DNA from: Alphaproteobacteria bacterium
GTDB taxonomy: Bacteria > Pseudomonadota > Alphaproteobacteria > CACIAM-22H2
Direction of reading: 5' to 3'
Assembly (NCBI GenBank): GCA_017308135.1
Contig: JAFKFM010000007.1
Location: 1 to 64,000 of the forward strand
Length of the DNA stretch: 64,000 nucleotides
The position numbers were made by a program, and so were the translations under genes. The first letter of the stretch is position 1, and each line of letters opens with the position of its first letter. Under the pieces are notes generated by a model, which saw only the letters and a program-made list of their open reading frames with translations, was not told the origin of the DNA and made no database searches. Below, piece after piece: positions 42,498-51,086 of the stretch.

Positions 42498-43699
42498 ACC
42501 TTCTCTAGCGCCAGCGCGATGCCCTGGCCCACGCCGATGCACATCGTGGCGAGCGCGCGCTTGGCGCCACGCTCGTGCAATTCGACCATCGCGGTCAGCG
42601 CCAAACGCGCACCCGACGCGCCCAGCGGATGGCCCAGCGCGATGGCGCCGCCATTGGGGTTCACATGCGCGGCGTCGTCGGGCAGGCCGAGCTGGCGCAA
42701 CACCGGCAAGGCTTGCGCGGCGAAGGCTTCGTTGAGCTCGATCACGTCGATATCGCCGATCCTCCAGCCGATGCGCGCGAGCAGCTTCTGCGTCGCCGGG
42801 ACCGGGCCAATGCCCATGATGCGCGGCGGCACGCCCGCGGCGGCAGCCCCGATCACGCGGGCTTTGGGTGTCAGGCCGAACTTCTTCACGGCCGCTTCGG
42901 ACGCGAGCAGCAACGCGGCCGCCCCGTCATTGACGCCCGACGCATTGCCCGCGGTCACCGTGCCCGAGCCGTCCGGCTTCACGAAGGCTTTGAGCTTGGC
43001 GAGCGTTTCGATCGTCGTCTCGCGCGGATGTTCGTCGCGCGACACCGTCACCATCTCCTTGCCCTTTCGGGTTTCGACGGCGACGATTTCCTTGGCGAGA
43101 CGGCCGGAGGCTTGCGCGGCGAGCGCGCGTTGCTGGCTGCGCAACGCGAAGGCGTCTTGATCGGCGCGCGAGACGTTGAAATCGGCGGCGACGTTTTCGG
43201 CCGTCTCCGGCATCGAATCGACGCCATGCGCCTTCTTCATCAGCGAATTGACGAAGCGCCAGCCGATCGTCGTGTCGTAGATCGCCGCGTCGCGCGAGAA
43301 TGCGGTTTCCGCCTTGCCCATGACGAAGGGCGCGCGGCTCATGCTTTCCACGCCGCCCGCGACGATCAAATCCGCTTCGCCCGCCTTGATCGCGCGCGCG
43401 GCCGTGCCCACGGCGTCGAGGCCCGAGCCGCACAGGCGGTTGATCGTCGTGCCCGAAATCGCGACCGGTAAACCGGCCAACAACGCCGCCATGCGCGCGA
43501 CGTTGCGATTGTCCTCGCCCGCTTGGTTGGCGCAGCCATAGATCACGTCGTCGATCGCCGCCCAATCCACGCCCGGATTGCGCTTCACGAGTTCGCGCAA
43601 CGGAATCGCGGCGAGATCGTCGGCGCGCACGCCGGAGAGGGCGCCGGCATAGCGGCCGATGGGCGTGCGGATCGCATCGACGATATAGGCTTCGGTCAT
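42494..43699 (-). CDS. pcaF: 3-oxoadipyl-CoA thiolase / acetyl-CoA acyltransferase
   Basis: A 401-residue thiolase. The nucleophile is C90 in INRLCGSGLDAV, with His in NPNGGAIALGHPLGASG and the second Cys in TMCIGVGQG. The stretch IRTPIGRYAGALSGVRADDLAAIPLRELV and the CANQAGEDNRNVARMAALLAGLP block match PcaF/PaaJ, which splits 3-oxoadipyl-CoA to succinyl-CoA and acetyl-CoA. It follows a PaaH-like gene by 25 bases, consistent with the last two steps of phenylacetate or adipate degradation. The name fits by similarity; other thiolase substrates are possible. Confidence 0.88.
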   Translation of the reverse strand: MTEAYIVDAIRTPIGRYAGALSGVRADDLAAIPLRELVKRNPGVDWAAIDDVIYGCANQAGEDNRNVARMAALLAGLPVAISGTTINRLCGSGLDAVGTAARAIKAGEADLIVAGGVESMSRAPFVMGKAETAFSRDAAIYDTTIGWRFVNSLMKKAHGVDSMPETAENVAADFNVSRADQDAFALRSQQRALAAQASGRLAKEIVAVETRKGKEMVTVSRDEHPRETTIETLAKLKAFVKPDGSGTVTAGNASGVNDGAAALLLASEAAVKKFGLTPKARVIGAAAAGVPPRIMGIGPVPATQKLLARIGWRIGDIDVIELNEAFAAQALPVLRQLGLPDDAAHVNPNGGAIALGHPLGASGARLALTAMVELHERGAKRALATMCIGVGQGIALALEKV

Positions 43700-43724
43700 A
43701 TTGGCGTGTCCTTGAACGATGAAC

Positions 43725-45239
43725 TTAAGATTCGCGCGCGACGAGGCGGCGCAAGCGCGACGCGGCGCGATAGCGGTCCTCGCCGTAATGGCGGGCGAGG
43801 TTGTCGAGCGTCGCTTGGATATGCGGCAGGCCGACGGCGCGGCCCCAGGCGAACGGGCCCTTGGGATAGTTGACGCCCTTGGTCATCGCGACGTCCACGC
43901 CTTCGGCGGAGACCACGCCATGCTGCACGGCTTCCAATGCCTCGTTGACCAGCATGGAAAGCGTGCGCATCACGATCAAACCGGGCGCGTCGTCGATCAG
44001 CGAAACCTTCATGCCGCAGCCTTGGAAAAACGCGGTGGCCAGCGCCGCCGCTTCGCCGCGCGACTGGTCGGCGACGGCGATCGCCATGCGCGTCGCGGTG
44101 GCGTAGTCGAGCGCCAAATCATGTAGCACGAGTTCGCGCTCGCCCGTTTCCGCCGCGCGCAAAGTGGCCGTGCGCCCGTCGGAAAGGCGCAAGGCCACGC
44201 CGTCGAGCAGGATCACGTCGCCGCGTTCGCCCGCCGGGCGGCGATGTACGGGCAGGCCGCCATCCTTGGCGCGCTTTTCCAACGCATCGAAATGCTCGAG
44301 CTCGCCTTCGAACACGATCTGTTTGGGCGGGGCGGCGGCGGGTTCGGTCGCGGCCTCGGGCATCGTCGTGCCCTTGGCGTAATCGTAGAAGCCGCGCCCC
44401 GATTTGCGGCCCAGCCTGCCGGCGGCGACCATTTCCGCCTGCATCGCCGATGGCGCGTAGCGCGGATCCTTGAAATACGCGTCATAGACCGAATTGGTCA
44501 CGGCGAAATTCACGTCGTGGCCGATCATATCCATCAACTCGCAAGGCCCCATGCGGAAGCCGCCGCAATCGCGCATCACCGCATCGATGGTCGCGGGATC
44601 GGCCGCGCGTTCGGTCAACAGGCGCCACGCTTCGGCATAGAAGGGCCGCGCGCAGCGATTGACGACAAAGCCCGGCGTCGACGTCGCGTGCACGGGCGCT
44701 TTGCCCCAGGCGGCGGCGGTATCGAAGGCGATCTGCGCGCATGCGGGATCGGTGGCTAGGCCCGACACGATCTCGACCAGCGCCATGATCGGCGCCGGAT
44801 TGAAGAAATGGAAACCGACCAAGCGGCCGGGCAAACGCATGTCCTTGGCCATCGCCGAAATCGAAATCGACGAGGTGTTGGTGCCGAGGATGCAGCTATC
44901 ACCGACCACGGCTTCCAGCTCCGCGAGAAGCTGGCGCTTGACGGCGAGGTCTTCGACGATCGCCTCGATCACCAGATCGCAAACTTCGAAATCGATATAG
45001 GAATCGGCCGGCTCGATGCGCGACAGGATCGCGTCGCGCTTGTCCTGGCCGATCTTGCCCTTGGCGACCAAGCCGTCGAGCGCCTTGCCCATATTGCGCA
45101 AAGCGTCGTCGACCGCGCCTTGGCGCGCGTCGAGCAGCTTCACGCGATGGCCGGCGGTGGCGGCGACTTGGGCGATACCCGCCCCCATGGTCCCAGCGCC
45201 GATCACGCCGATGGCGCGGTCGCGGGCAAGGGCGGTCAT
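43725..45239 (-). CDS. paaH: 3-hydroxyacyl-CoA dehydrogenase (3-hydroxyadipyl-CoA dehydrogenase type)
   Basis: A 504-residue enzyme, the length of PaaH rather than the roughly 290 residues of simple HBD. The NAD motif is IGVIGAGTMGAGIAQVAATAGHRV; GFHFFNPAPIMALVEIVSG carries the catalytic His, and CGGFRMGPCELMDMIG starts the C-terminal domain. A second dehydrogenase C-terminal domain follows (VNEALEAVQHGVVSAEGVDVAMTKGVNYPKGP). The ATG at 45239 directly precedes the Rossmann fold. It is upstream of the thiolase gene. No other paa genes lie in the window. Confidence 0.88.
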   Translation of the reverse strand: MTALARDRAIGVIGAGTMGAGIAQVAATAGHRVKLLDARQGAVDDALRNMGKALDGLVAKGKIGQDKRDAILSRIEPADSYIDFEVCDLVIEAIVEDLAVKRQLLAELEAVVGDSCILGTNTSSISISAMAKDMRLPGRLVGFHFFNPAPIMALVEIVSGLATDPACAQIAFDTAAAWGKAPVHATSTPGFVVNRCARPFYAEAWRLLTERAADPATIDAVMRDCGGFRMGPCELMDMIGHDVNFAVTNSVYDAYFKDPRYAPSAMQAEMVAAGRLGRKSGRGFYDYAKGTTMPEAATEPAAAPPKQIVFEGELEHFDALEKRAKDGGLPVHRRPAGERGDVILLDGVALRLSDGRTATLRAAETGERELVLHDLALDYATATRMAIAVADQSRGEAAALATAFFQGCGMKVSLIDDAPGLIVMRTLSMLVNEALEAVQHGVVSAEGVDVAMTKGVNYPKGPFAWGRAVGLPHIQATLDNLARHYGEDRYRAASRLRRLVARES

Positions 45240-45557
45240 CGGGCGAATCCGTCGTCGATATGGGGTGTCATGCGGGGCGGAGAGTGCCAATGTCCGGGGT
45301 ACGAGGCAACGTCAGCCGCCGTGGCTAAAATGCGGGCAAATGAGTCATCTTGCCTCTCGGCGGTTGGAGTTTGCCCAATCTCAGGGCATTAACGTATTAA
45401 ATTACCGTGTCCGGGCGAGTCGCAGCCCGGCACGGTCTATGCAGATTTATGCTGCACCTGCGAAGACAGAAGGTCTTTTTGAGGAAACGCTCTCGAAAGC
45501 CGGAGGCGGCGCGGTCCCAACGACCGAGCCGGTTTTGGGCCGCTTATGGAGGGCGAC
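45240..45557. other. Divergent intergenic region with two inverted repeats
   Basis: This 318-base gap between paaH and the secreted-protein gene shows no convincing coding sequence or tRNA. It holds TGCCC-N7-GGGCA (45372-45388), then an AT-rich stretch AACGTATTAAATTA, then a strong hairpin at 45405-45435. The AT-rich part may hold the promoter of the rightward gene. Confidence 0.5.
45405..45435 (+). other. Strong hairpin in leader region
   Basis: CCGTG-t-CCGGGC pairs with GCCCGG-CACGG: 11 base pairs with one bulged T and an 8-base loop. It lies 122 bases before the secreted-protein start, with no T-run after it. It could be a regulatory leader structure or a protein-binding palindrome. Confidence 0.45.
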
Positions 45558-46502
45558 ATGCGCAAGACGATCGGCGGAATTCTGGCGGGTCTGATGCTGC
45601 TCTTGGCGGGCGCGCCGATGGCGTGCGCGCAAACGCAGGCGCTGCCGACATTCGATTGGTTGATCTGGGAGCGCCTCAGCGAGCGGCGCACCAAAGAACC
45701 GGTCCCCCAGCGTTTCACGCTTAAGGGCCATATCTTCACGATCTACGCGGCGACGCCCGAACATCCCGCGATTTTCGTCGCCGAGCGGCGCGGGCGGATC
45801 GTCTATCTCTCCACCGCCGACCGCTACAGCGTGATCGCCTTTCGCGAGCGCGATTGGGGCGAAGGCCCCGATTTGCTGGTCGACGCGCAAAATGCGGCGA
45901 CCGGGCAGGGCGCGCGCCTGCACGCTTTCGTGCTCGCGCCGTATTTTTCGCTCCAGACGATCGGGCTGGGCGACACTTATGCGGGTTCCGACGAAAGCGG
46001 CGAGACGGCGGCGTTGCGCGTGCAATTCTCCGACTACGCCTTCATGGGCTGGAATGCGCCCTATCATCTGTCGCCCGTGCCGACGCTGCATCTCGGCTGG
46101 ACGGGCACGCGCTACGAGGTCGAGCCCGATTCGCTCGGCCGTTACGCGCGCGATCCCGGCTTGCTGGAACGCTGGACCGAAGACGCGCGCACGGCGTTGA
46201 CGAAATGGCGCAACGCCGGCGGCGTCTATACGGCGATCGCCGCGCGCGCACCCGGCGCAACGCCGGAAAATCCGCCGCCGGTCGTGTGGCGCTATGCGCT
46301 CGAACTCGTCTATTCGGGCGATGCGCCGGCAGCCAAGCAACTATTCGACGCGGCATGGGCCGACGACATTCCGGGCAAGCGCGAATTCTGGCGCGATTTC
46401 CTGACGCAACTCCGGAACGGTCAGGCGTGGCGCGATCTCGATTTGGAGACGGCACTCGACGCCCATGACCTGTTCAAGGATTTCGCGGCTCAGTTGAACT
46501 GA
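45558..46502 (+). CDS. Secreted protein of unknown function
   Basis: I do not recognise this 314-residue protein. It has a signal peptide (MRKTIGGILAGLMLLLAGAPMACAQ), so the mature protein of about 290 residues should be periplasmic or outside. It contains many aromatic residues and beta-type stretches (HIFTIYAA, GRIVYLST, TLHLGWTG), and a helical C-terminus. There are no obvious catalytic motifs, and the mature part has no Cys. GAGGGCGAC precedes the ATG at 45558; an in-frame ATG 12 bases upstream is possible. A membrane protein of unknown function follows 51 bases downstream. Confidence 0.75.
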   Translation: MRKTIGGILAGLMLLLAGAPMACAQTQALPTFDWLIWERLSERRTKEPVPQRFTLKGHIFTIYAATPEHPAIFVAERRGRIVYLSTADRYSVIAFRERDWGEGPDLLVDAQNAATGQGARLHAFVLAPYFSLQTIGLGDTYAGSDESGETAALRVQFSDYAFMGWNAPYHLSPVPTLHLGWTGTRYEVEPDSLGRYARDPGLLERWTEDARTALTKWRNAGGVYTAIAARAPGATPENPPPVVWRYALELVYSGDAPAAKQLFDAAWADDIPGKREFWRDFLTQLRNGQAWRDLDLETALDAHDLFKDFAAQLN

Positions 46503-46553
46503 CGGTTTATCCAAGGGCACCGGGGGCTGTTCCGGCGGCGCGTTTCCGCTAGG

Positions 46554-47180
46554 ATGAATGGCGTCGTGCTTTACTTTTTTCCCCATTCTCCATCGCGGCT
46601 ACCGAGCCTTGGCGCGCTTCTCTATCGCACGCATCGATATGCGTTCGACCGTTTGTCGATCTTGCCGATAGCGGTCGTTCTTTATTGGTTGGTTTTCGTC
46701 CTGTCCGGCGATGCGGTGTGGAAATCAGCCGCAGCCGTGTTGACCGAACAATGCGGCCCCTGGTTTTGGTGGATCGTGCCGTTCTGGGATTCGCTACCAC
46801 GCCGGCATGTCCAGACCTGGAGCTATCCGATTGCGGCGCATGCCCGCCATATCCTCGCAGTGGCGTGGCTGTCGATCTACGGGACTATCTTATTTTCTTT
46901 CGCCTTCATGCCGGCGTTTGTGCGCACAGCCATCGATGCGGGGCGGAAAGATCCGGCTATGGCGTACAGAATTCGAATGATTGCGTTTACGGCTTGGTTG
47001 GTATTCGTGCTGGTTTTGTGGCTGTCATCTCAGCAGGGAATTGTCGTCCGCAGACCGCGTTTACTAGGACTCCCGCTCTTTGCGATGCTTTGCGCCTATT
47101 GCACGATCCTTTGGATCTGCGCGCTGCTGGCGCATCGCCAACTCGGCGATCGCTGGCGGGATTTCAAAGGGCCGAGCTGA
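46554..47180 (+). CDS. Membrane protein of unknown function
   Basis: A 208-residue protein I do not recognise. It has four likely membrane segments (near residues 35-52, 98-118, 142-158 and 172-192) separated by basic loops. Several tryptophans lie near PWFWWIVPFWDSLP. Its base composition is visibly lower in GC than neighbouring genes, with T-rich runs near the start, which may point to a different origin or just weak selection on a membrane protein. It is followed by a strong terminator. Confidence 0.68.
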   Translation: MNGVVLYFFPHSPSRLPSLGALLYRTHRYAFDRLSILPIAVVLYWLVFVLSGDAVWKSAAAVLTEQCGPWFWWIVPFWDSLPRRHVQTWSYPIAAHARHILAVAWLSIYGTILFSFAFMPAFVRTAIDAGRKDPAMAYRIRMIAFTAWLVFVLVLWLSSQQGIVVRRPRLLGLPLFAMLCAYCTILWICALLAHRQLGDRWRDFKGPS

Positions 47181-47197
47181 TCCGCCGCCGAAATGCA

Positions 47198-47232
47198 AAA
47201 GGGCGGCGCCCCGTTACGGAGCGCCGCCCTTT
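47198..47232. terminator. Strong bidirectional terminator
   Basis: AAAGGGCGGCGC at 47198-47209 pairs perfectly with GCGCCGCCCTTT at 47221-47232 around an 11-base loop. It lies in the 64-base gap between the convergent membrane-protein gene and the gamma-glutamyltransferase gene. The A/T ends give a short U-run in either direction. Confidence 0.85.
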
Positions 47233-47244
47233 GCGTTAAATCGT

Positions 47245-49119
47245 TCAGCGGCCGACGGCGTAGGCCTGCTGCAAGCGCGGCGTGGCCGCCGCCTTCAGCA
47301 GCCTGCCTTCCTTCTTCGCCGCCGCGTTGCGGCCCAGCGACCATTCGCCGCCGACTTCCACGTCGTGGCCCTTGGCCTTCAACGCGTCGATCGTCGCCGC
47401 GGGGAAGCGGCTTTCGACCTGCACTTTGCCGGGGCGCGCGGCGCGCGGATAGAACGAGTTCGGCCAATGATCGGTCTGCAGCATCGGCGCATCCATCGCG
47501 GCCTGCATGTTGAAGCCGTGATCGACATGGCGGATGAAGAACTGCGCGATCCACTGATCCTGGTTGTCGCCGCCGGGCGAGCCGAAGGCGAGCCAGGGCT
47601 TGCCGTCCTTCATCGCCATCGACGGCGTTAGAGTCGTGCGCGGACGCGCGCCCGGCTTCAGCGACGCGGGCAGACCTTCCTCCAGCCAGAACATCTGCGC
47701 GCGCGAACCCAGGCAGAAGCCCAGTTCCGGAATCGTCGGCGAGGATTGCAGCCAGCCGCCCGACGGCGTGCAGGCGACGACATTGCCCCAACGGTCGATG
47801 ACGTCGAGATGGCAGGTATCGCCTTCGGCGGGGCCGCGCGCCGCGCGGCCCTGGCGCGCCATCGCGGACGCACCGCCGTCGCGATAGGTCTCCTTCGCCA
47901 GCGCGTCGGATTCGATGCGCGCGGGCTCGCCGAAACCGCCCATGCCGGCGATCACGGGCCGCGCCTCGGCCGATTGGAAGGCGGGCAGTTTGTAGTCGCG
48001 CCCGCCGGGCTTGCCGGGGCGCAATTCCTTCGACGCCGTCTCGCCGATCAGCTTGCGCCGTTCGGCGTTGTAGGAATCCGACAGCAGCGCTTCGAGCGGC
48101 ACGTCGGTGAAGTTGGGATCGCCGTAATAAGCTTCGCGATCGGCGTAAGCGAGCTTCTTCGCCTCGATCAGCAGATGGATGAACTCGGGGCCGGTCGTGT
48201 CCATCGACGGCACGTCGTAGCCCTTCAACAGCGCCAGCAATTGCAGCAGCACGGGGCCCTGGCTCCACGGGCCCGCCTTGCACACGGTCACGCCGCGATA
48301 ATCGTAGATCGCGGGCGCTTCGACGGGCGCTTGCCAGCTCGCCATATCGGCGGCCGTCAGCACGCCCTTATGGCGCTTGCCCGACACGTCCATGATCGCG
48401 TTATTCGCGCAGAACTTGCCGATCGCCTCGGCGACGAAGCCTTGGTAGTAGGCCTTGCGCGCCTTTTCGATCTGCGCTTCGCGGTTCGGTCCGGCGGAAG
48501 CGCCTTCCGACAGCAGGCGCTTGAACGTCGCGGCGAGCGTCTTGTTCTCGAACAAGGCGCCGGCCTTGGGCAATTCGCCGCCCTTCATCCACAACGCGGC
48601 GGAGGTGGTCCATTCGGTCTTGAAGATCTCCGCGACCGACGACACGGCCCCGGCGGCACCGGGCAGCAGCGGGAAGCCGTTCTCGGCATAGCCGATGGCG
48701 GGCGACATAACTTCGGCCAGCGTCATCGTGCCGTAGTCGCGCAGCATCACCATCCACGCGTCGAAGGCGCCGGGGATGACGGCCGCGAGCAGACCCGTGC
48801 CGGGGACGAGGTCGAGACCTTCCGATTTGTAATGCGCGATCGTCGCACCGGCGGGAGCGGGGCCCTGGCCGCAAATGACCTTGGGCGTGCCGTTATGCTC
48901 GCACGCGATCAACACCGCGTCGCCGCCCAGGCCGTTCATATGCGGCTCGACGACCTGCAGCGTCAAACCCGCCGCTACGCCTGCGTCGAACGCGTTGCCG
49001 CCCTTTTCCAGCACGGACATGCCGACCTGGCTGGCGATCCAATGCGTCGACGAAACGACGCCGAACGTGCCGGTGATTTCGGGGCGGGTGGTGAAGGTCG
49101 GCGGAACGGAAGGCGGCAT
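47245..49119 (-). CDS. ggt: Gamma-glutamyltransferase family protein
   Basis: A 624-residue Ntn-hydrolase precursor that self-cleaves before a Thr nucleophile and moves or hydrolyses gamma-glutamyl groups. The new N-terminal Thr is T435 in GDTCHLDVID, followed by VVACTPSGGWLQSSPTIPELGF. The large-subunit part includes EKGGNAFDAGVAAGLTLQVVEPHMNGLGGD. The ATG at 49119 has AAGGAG upstream. I see no signal peptide, although many GGTs are periplasmic. It lies 31 bases after an aromatic monooxygenase gene on the same strand, so a gamma-glutamylated compound could be the shared substrate. Cephalosporin-acylase-type relatives exist. Confidence 0.88.
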   Translation of the reverse strand: MPPSVPPTFTTRPEITGTFGVVSSTHWIASQVGMSVLEKGGNAFDAGVAAGLTLQVVEPHMNGLGGDAVLIACEHNGTPKVICGQGPAPAGATIAHYKSEGLDLVPGTGLLAAVIPGAFDAWMVMLRDYGTMTLAEVMSPAIGYAENGFPLLPGAAGAVSSVAEIFKTEWTTSAALWMKGGELPKAGALFENKTLAATFKRLLSEGASAGPNREAQIEKARKAYYQGFVAEAIGKFCANNAIMDVSGKRHKGVLTAADMASWQAPVEAPAIYDYRGVTVCKAGPWSQGPVLLQLLALLKGYDVPSMDTTGPEFIHLLIEAKKLAYADREAYYGDPNFTDVPLEALLSDSYNAERRKLIGETASKELRPGKPGGRDYKLPAFQSAEARPVIAGMGGFGEPARIESDALAKETYRDGGASAMARQGRAARGPAEGDTCHLDVIDRWGNVVACTPSGGWLQSSPTIPELGFCLGSRAQMFWLEEGLPASLKPGARPRTTLTPSMAMKDGKPWLAFGSPGGDNQDQWIAQFFIRHVDHGFNMQAAMDAPMLQTDHWPNSFYPRAARPGKVQVESRFPAATIDALKAKGHDVEVGGEWSLGRNAAAKKEGRLLKAAATPRLQQAYAVGR

Positions 49120-49150
49120 GGTGCGGTTGGCTCCTTGAATGAAGCCGCGA

Positions 49151-51007
49151 CTATGCCACGCGAAGAAAGCCGGCGAAATAGGCCGATAATTCATCCGTCG
49201 CCGTCACCGGCAGCACATGGCCGACATATTGATCGGGCCGCACGACGACCAAGGCGCCGCGCAACCGGTCGATCCCGCGCAGATCGAAAATATCGCGGCG
49301 ATTCTTCAAATCGGGGCAGAAGACCTTTTCGTAATCGCGCAAACCAAATTTGCCTTTGGTCGGGAACAGCAAAGGCGGCATCGCGGTGATTTCCAGCGTG
49401 CGATGGCCCGCTTGCAGGATCGCGCGGATATCGATTACCGCGTCGATATCGGCGCCCTTCGACGTGAAGCGTTTCACCACACCCGTCAGATCAGCGCAAA
49501 CGGCGTCGAGCTTCGTGTCCGTCCCGGCGAAGAGCATCACCCGGAAGCGCCCATCGGCACGCACGACATGGCCGAGTTCGACGGGCTTGGCGTCGCCCAG
49601 GCGCACGACCGGTGCCGAATGGAAGCGCGTGCCGATCTCGAACCCGGTGGCGAGATGTTGGTGCGTCGCCTTACCCGTCAGCACCGACGGCGCGTAGCGC
49701 GTGGCGGTCCCCGCCGTGTAGCGCCCGTGCTGGACGAAATAGCTTTGCACCTCGGCCGGATCGATCGTGCTGCCGGGCTTGGAGGCTTCGTGCAGCAGGC
49801 TTGCCCATTCGCGGTCGAAATCGATCAGCGTCTTGGCGATCGCGTGGCGCTCGCGCGAATAGCTGCGCAGCAGCGTCGCATCGCTGCGCCCTTGCAGCAC
49901 GGCGGCGAGTTTCCAGCCGAGATTGAATGCGTCCTGCATCGACACGTTCATGCCTTGGCCCGCTTTGGGGCTGTGGGTGTGGCACGCGTCGCCCGCGATG
50001 AAAACGCGCGGGGCCGTCGCGTCGTCGTCGAAACGCTCGCACATGCGCTGGCCGATCTCGTAGACCGACCACCAGGCGACGTCCTTCACGTCCAGCGTAT
50101 AGGGGGCGAAGACCTTTTGCGCGGCGGCGATCACGTCCTCGACGGTCAGCTTGCGATCGGCGACGCGTTCGCGCGAATCGAGCTTGTCCATCTCGACATA
50201 GACGCGGACCATATAGCCGCCTTCGCGCGGGATCAGCACCACGCTGCCGCCGGCGGGCGACTGGATCACGCATTTGAAGCGGATATCGGGAAAGTCGGTG
50301 ACCGCCAGAATATCCATCACGCCCCAAGCTTGATTGGCGGAATCGCCTTCCAGCGTGCGACCGATGGCTTTGCGCACGACACTGCGGGCCCCGTCGCAAC
50401 CCACGACATAACGTGCGCGGATCGTTTCGATCTGGCCTTCATGGCCGGGATCGGTGCGTTCCAGCGTGACCGTCACCGGATGCGCCGCCGTACGATCGAC
50501 CGTTAGACCCGCGAGCTTGCGCGAGTAATGCGGCTCGATGCGCGCGGGCGAATTGCGCATCACGTCGAGATAGAAATCATGGATGCGCGCTTGGTTGAGG
50601 ATCACATGCGGGAATTCCGACAAGCCGTCCTCGGTGTCCTGAATGCGCCCGCTGCGCGCGATGCCATTGGTAGCGGGCTTCCAAAATGTCGTCTCGTTGA
50701 CCCAATAGGCTTCGCGCACCACGCGCTCGGCAAAGCCGAAAGCCTGGAACATTTCGACCGTGCGGCAGGCGACACCGTCGGCTTGGCCGCGCAGCAGGCG
50801 ATCGGGCTTCTGCTCGACGATGCAGGTCTTGATGTCCGCGAAGGCCGAAAGCTGGGCGGCGAGCGTCAAGCCCGCCGGGCCGCAGCCGACGATCAATACG
50901 TCGGCCGTCGCGGGCAAAATGCCGGGCGACCCAGGCTTGCCCAGCCGTGCGACCGGATCGGCGATATCGGGATCGCCGGGCTGAAAACCGTCGAGATGGA
51001 ACTGCAT
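49151..51007 (-). CDS. FAD-dependent aromatic-ring monooxygenase (phenol 2-monooxygenase / 3-hydroxybenzoate 4-monooxygenase type)
   Basis: A 618-residue flavoprotein hydroxylase. The FAD motif is VLIVGCGPAGLTLAAQLSA near residue 37, the DG motif is YVVGCDGARSVVRKAIG near 205, and the second GD motif is FIAGDACHTHSPKAGQGMNVSMQDAFNLGWKL. The extra C-terminal thioredoxin-like domain (about residues 440-618) is typical of the phenol-hydroxylase/MobA group. It is divergent from MarR with a clear promoter/operator in the gap, so an aromatic inducer is likely. It uses NAD(P)H and O2 to hydroxylate a phenolic ring; the substrate is not known. Confidence 0.9.
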   Translation of the reverse strand: MQFHLDGFQPGDPDIADPVARLGKPGSPGILPATADVLIVGCGPAGLTLAAQLSAFADIKTCIVEQKPDRLLRGQADGVACRTVEMFQAFGFAERVVREAYWVNETTFWKPATNGIARSGRIQDTEDGLSEFPHVILNQARIHDFYLDVMRNSPARIEPHYSRKLAGLTVDRTAAHPVTVTLERTDPGHEGQIETIRARYVVGCDGARSVVRKAIGRTLEGDSANQAWGVMDILAVTDFPDIRFKCVIQSPAGGSVVLIPREGGYMVRVYVEMDKLDSRERVADRKLTVEDVIAAAQKVFAPYTLDVKDVAWWSVYEIGQRMCERFDDDATAPRVFIAGDACHTHSPKAGQGMNVSMQDAFNLGWKLAAVLQGRSDATLLRSYSRERHAIAKTLIDFDREWASLLHEASKPGSTIDPAEVQSYFVQHGRYTAGTATRYAPSVLTGKATHQHLATGFEIGTRFHSAPVVRLGDAKPVELGHVVRADGRFRVMLFAGTDTKLDAVCADLTGVVKRFTSKGADIDAVIDIRAILQAGHRTLEITAMPPLLFPTKGKFGLRDYEKVFCPDLKNRRDIFDLRGIDRLRGALVVVRPDQYVGHVLPVTATDELSAYFAGFLRVA

Positions 51008-51036
51008 CGCGCTTGCTCCCGGAAGAGATTTTAGTC

Positions 51037-51065
51037 ACAATACTGATGATCAGTATGCTTGTCAA
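51037..51065 (-). promoter_or_regulatory. Promoter of the monooxygenase operon
   Basis: On the minus strand, TTGACA (51065-51060) and TATTGT (51042-51037) are separated by exactly 17 bases, a good sigma-70-type promoter. It points to the monooxygenase start at 51007. The spacer is filled by the palindrome at 51040-51056. Confidence 0.75.
51040..51056. promoter_or_regulatory. MarR-type operator palindrome
   Basis: ATACTGAT-G-ATCAGTAT is a perfect 8-bp inverted repeat around one base, the size usual for MarR dimers. It occupies the -35/-10 spacer of the monooxygenase promoter and touches the -10, so binding should block RNA polymerase. It is 30 bases upstream of the marR start, so autoregulation is also likely. 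Confidence 0.8.
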
Positions 51066-51086
51066 TTTAACGACCGGGAGCCGGCG

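Noticed and set aside
45438-45594. Short frame starting MQIYAAPAKTEG as a small protein
   Set aside because: It has no clear ribosome-binding site and runs into the secreted-protein gene in a different frame.
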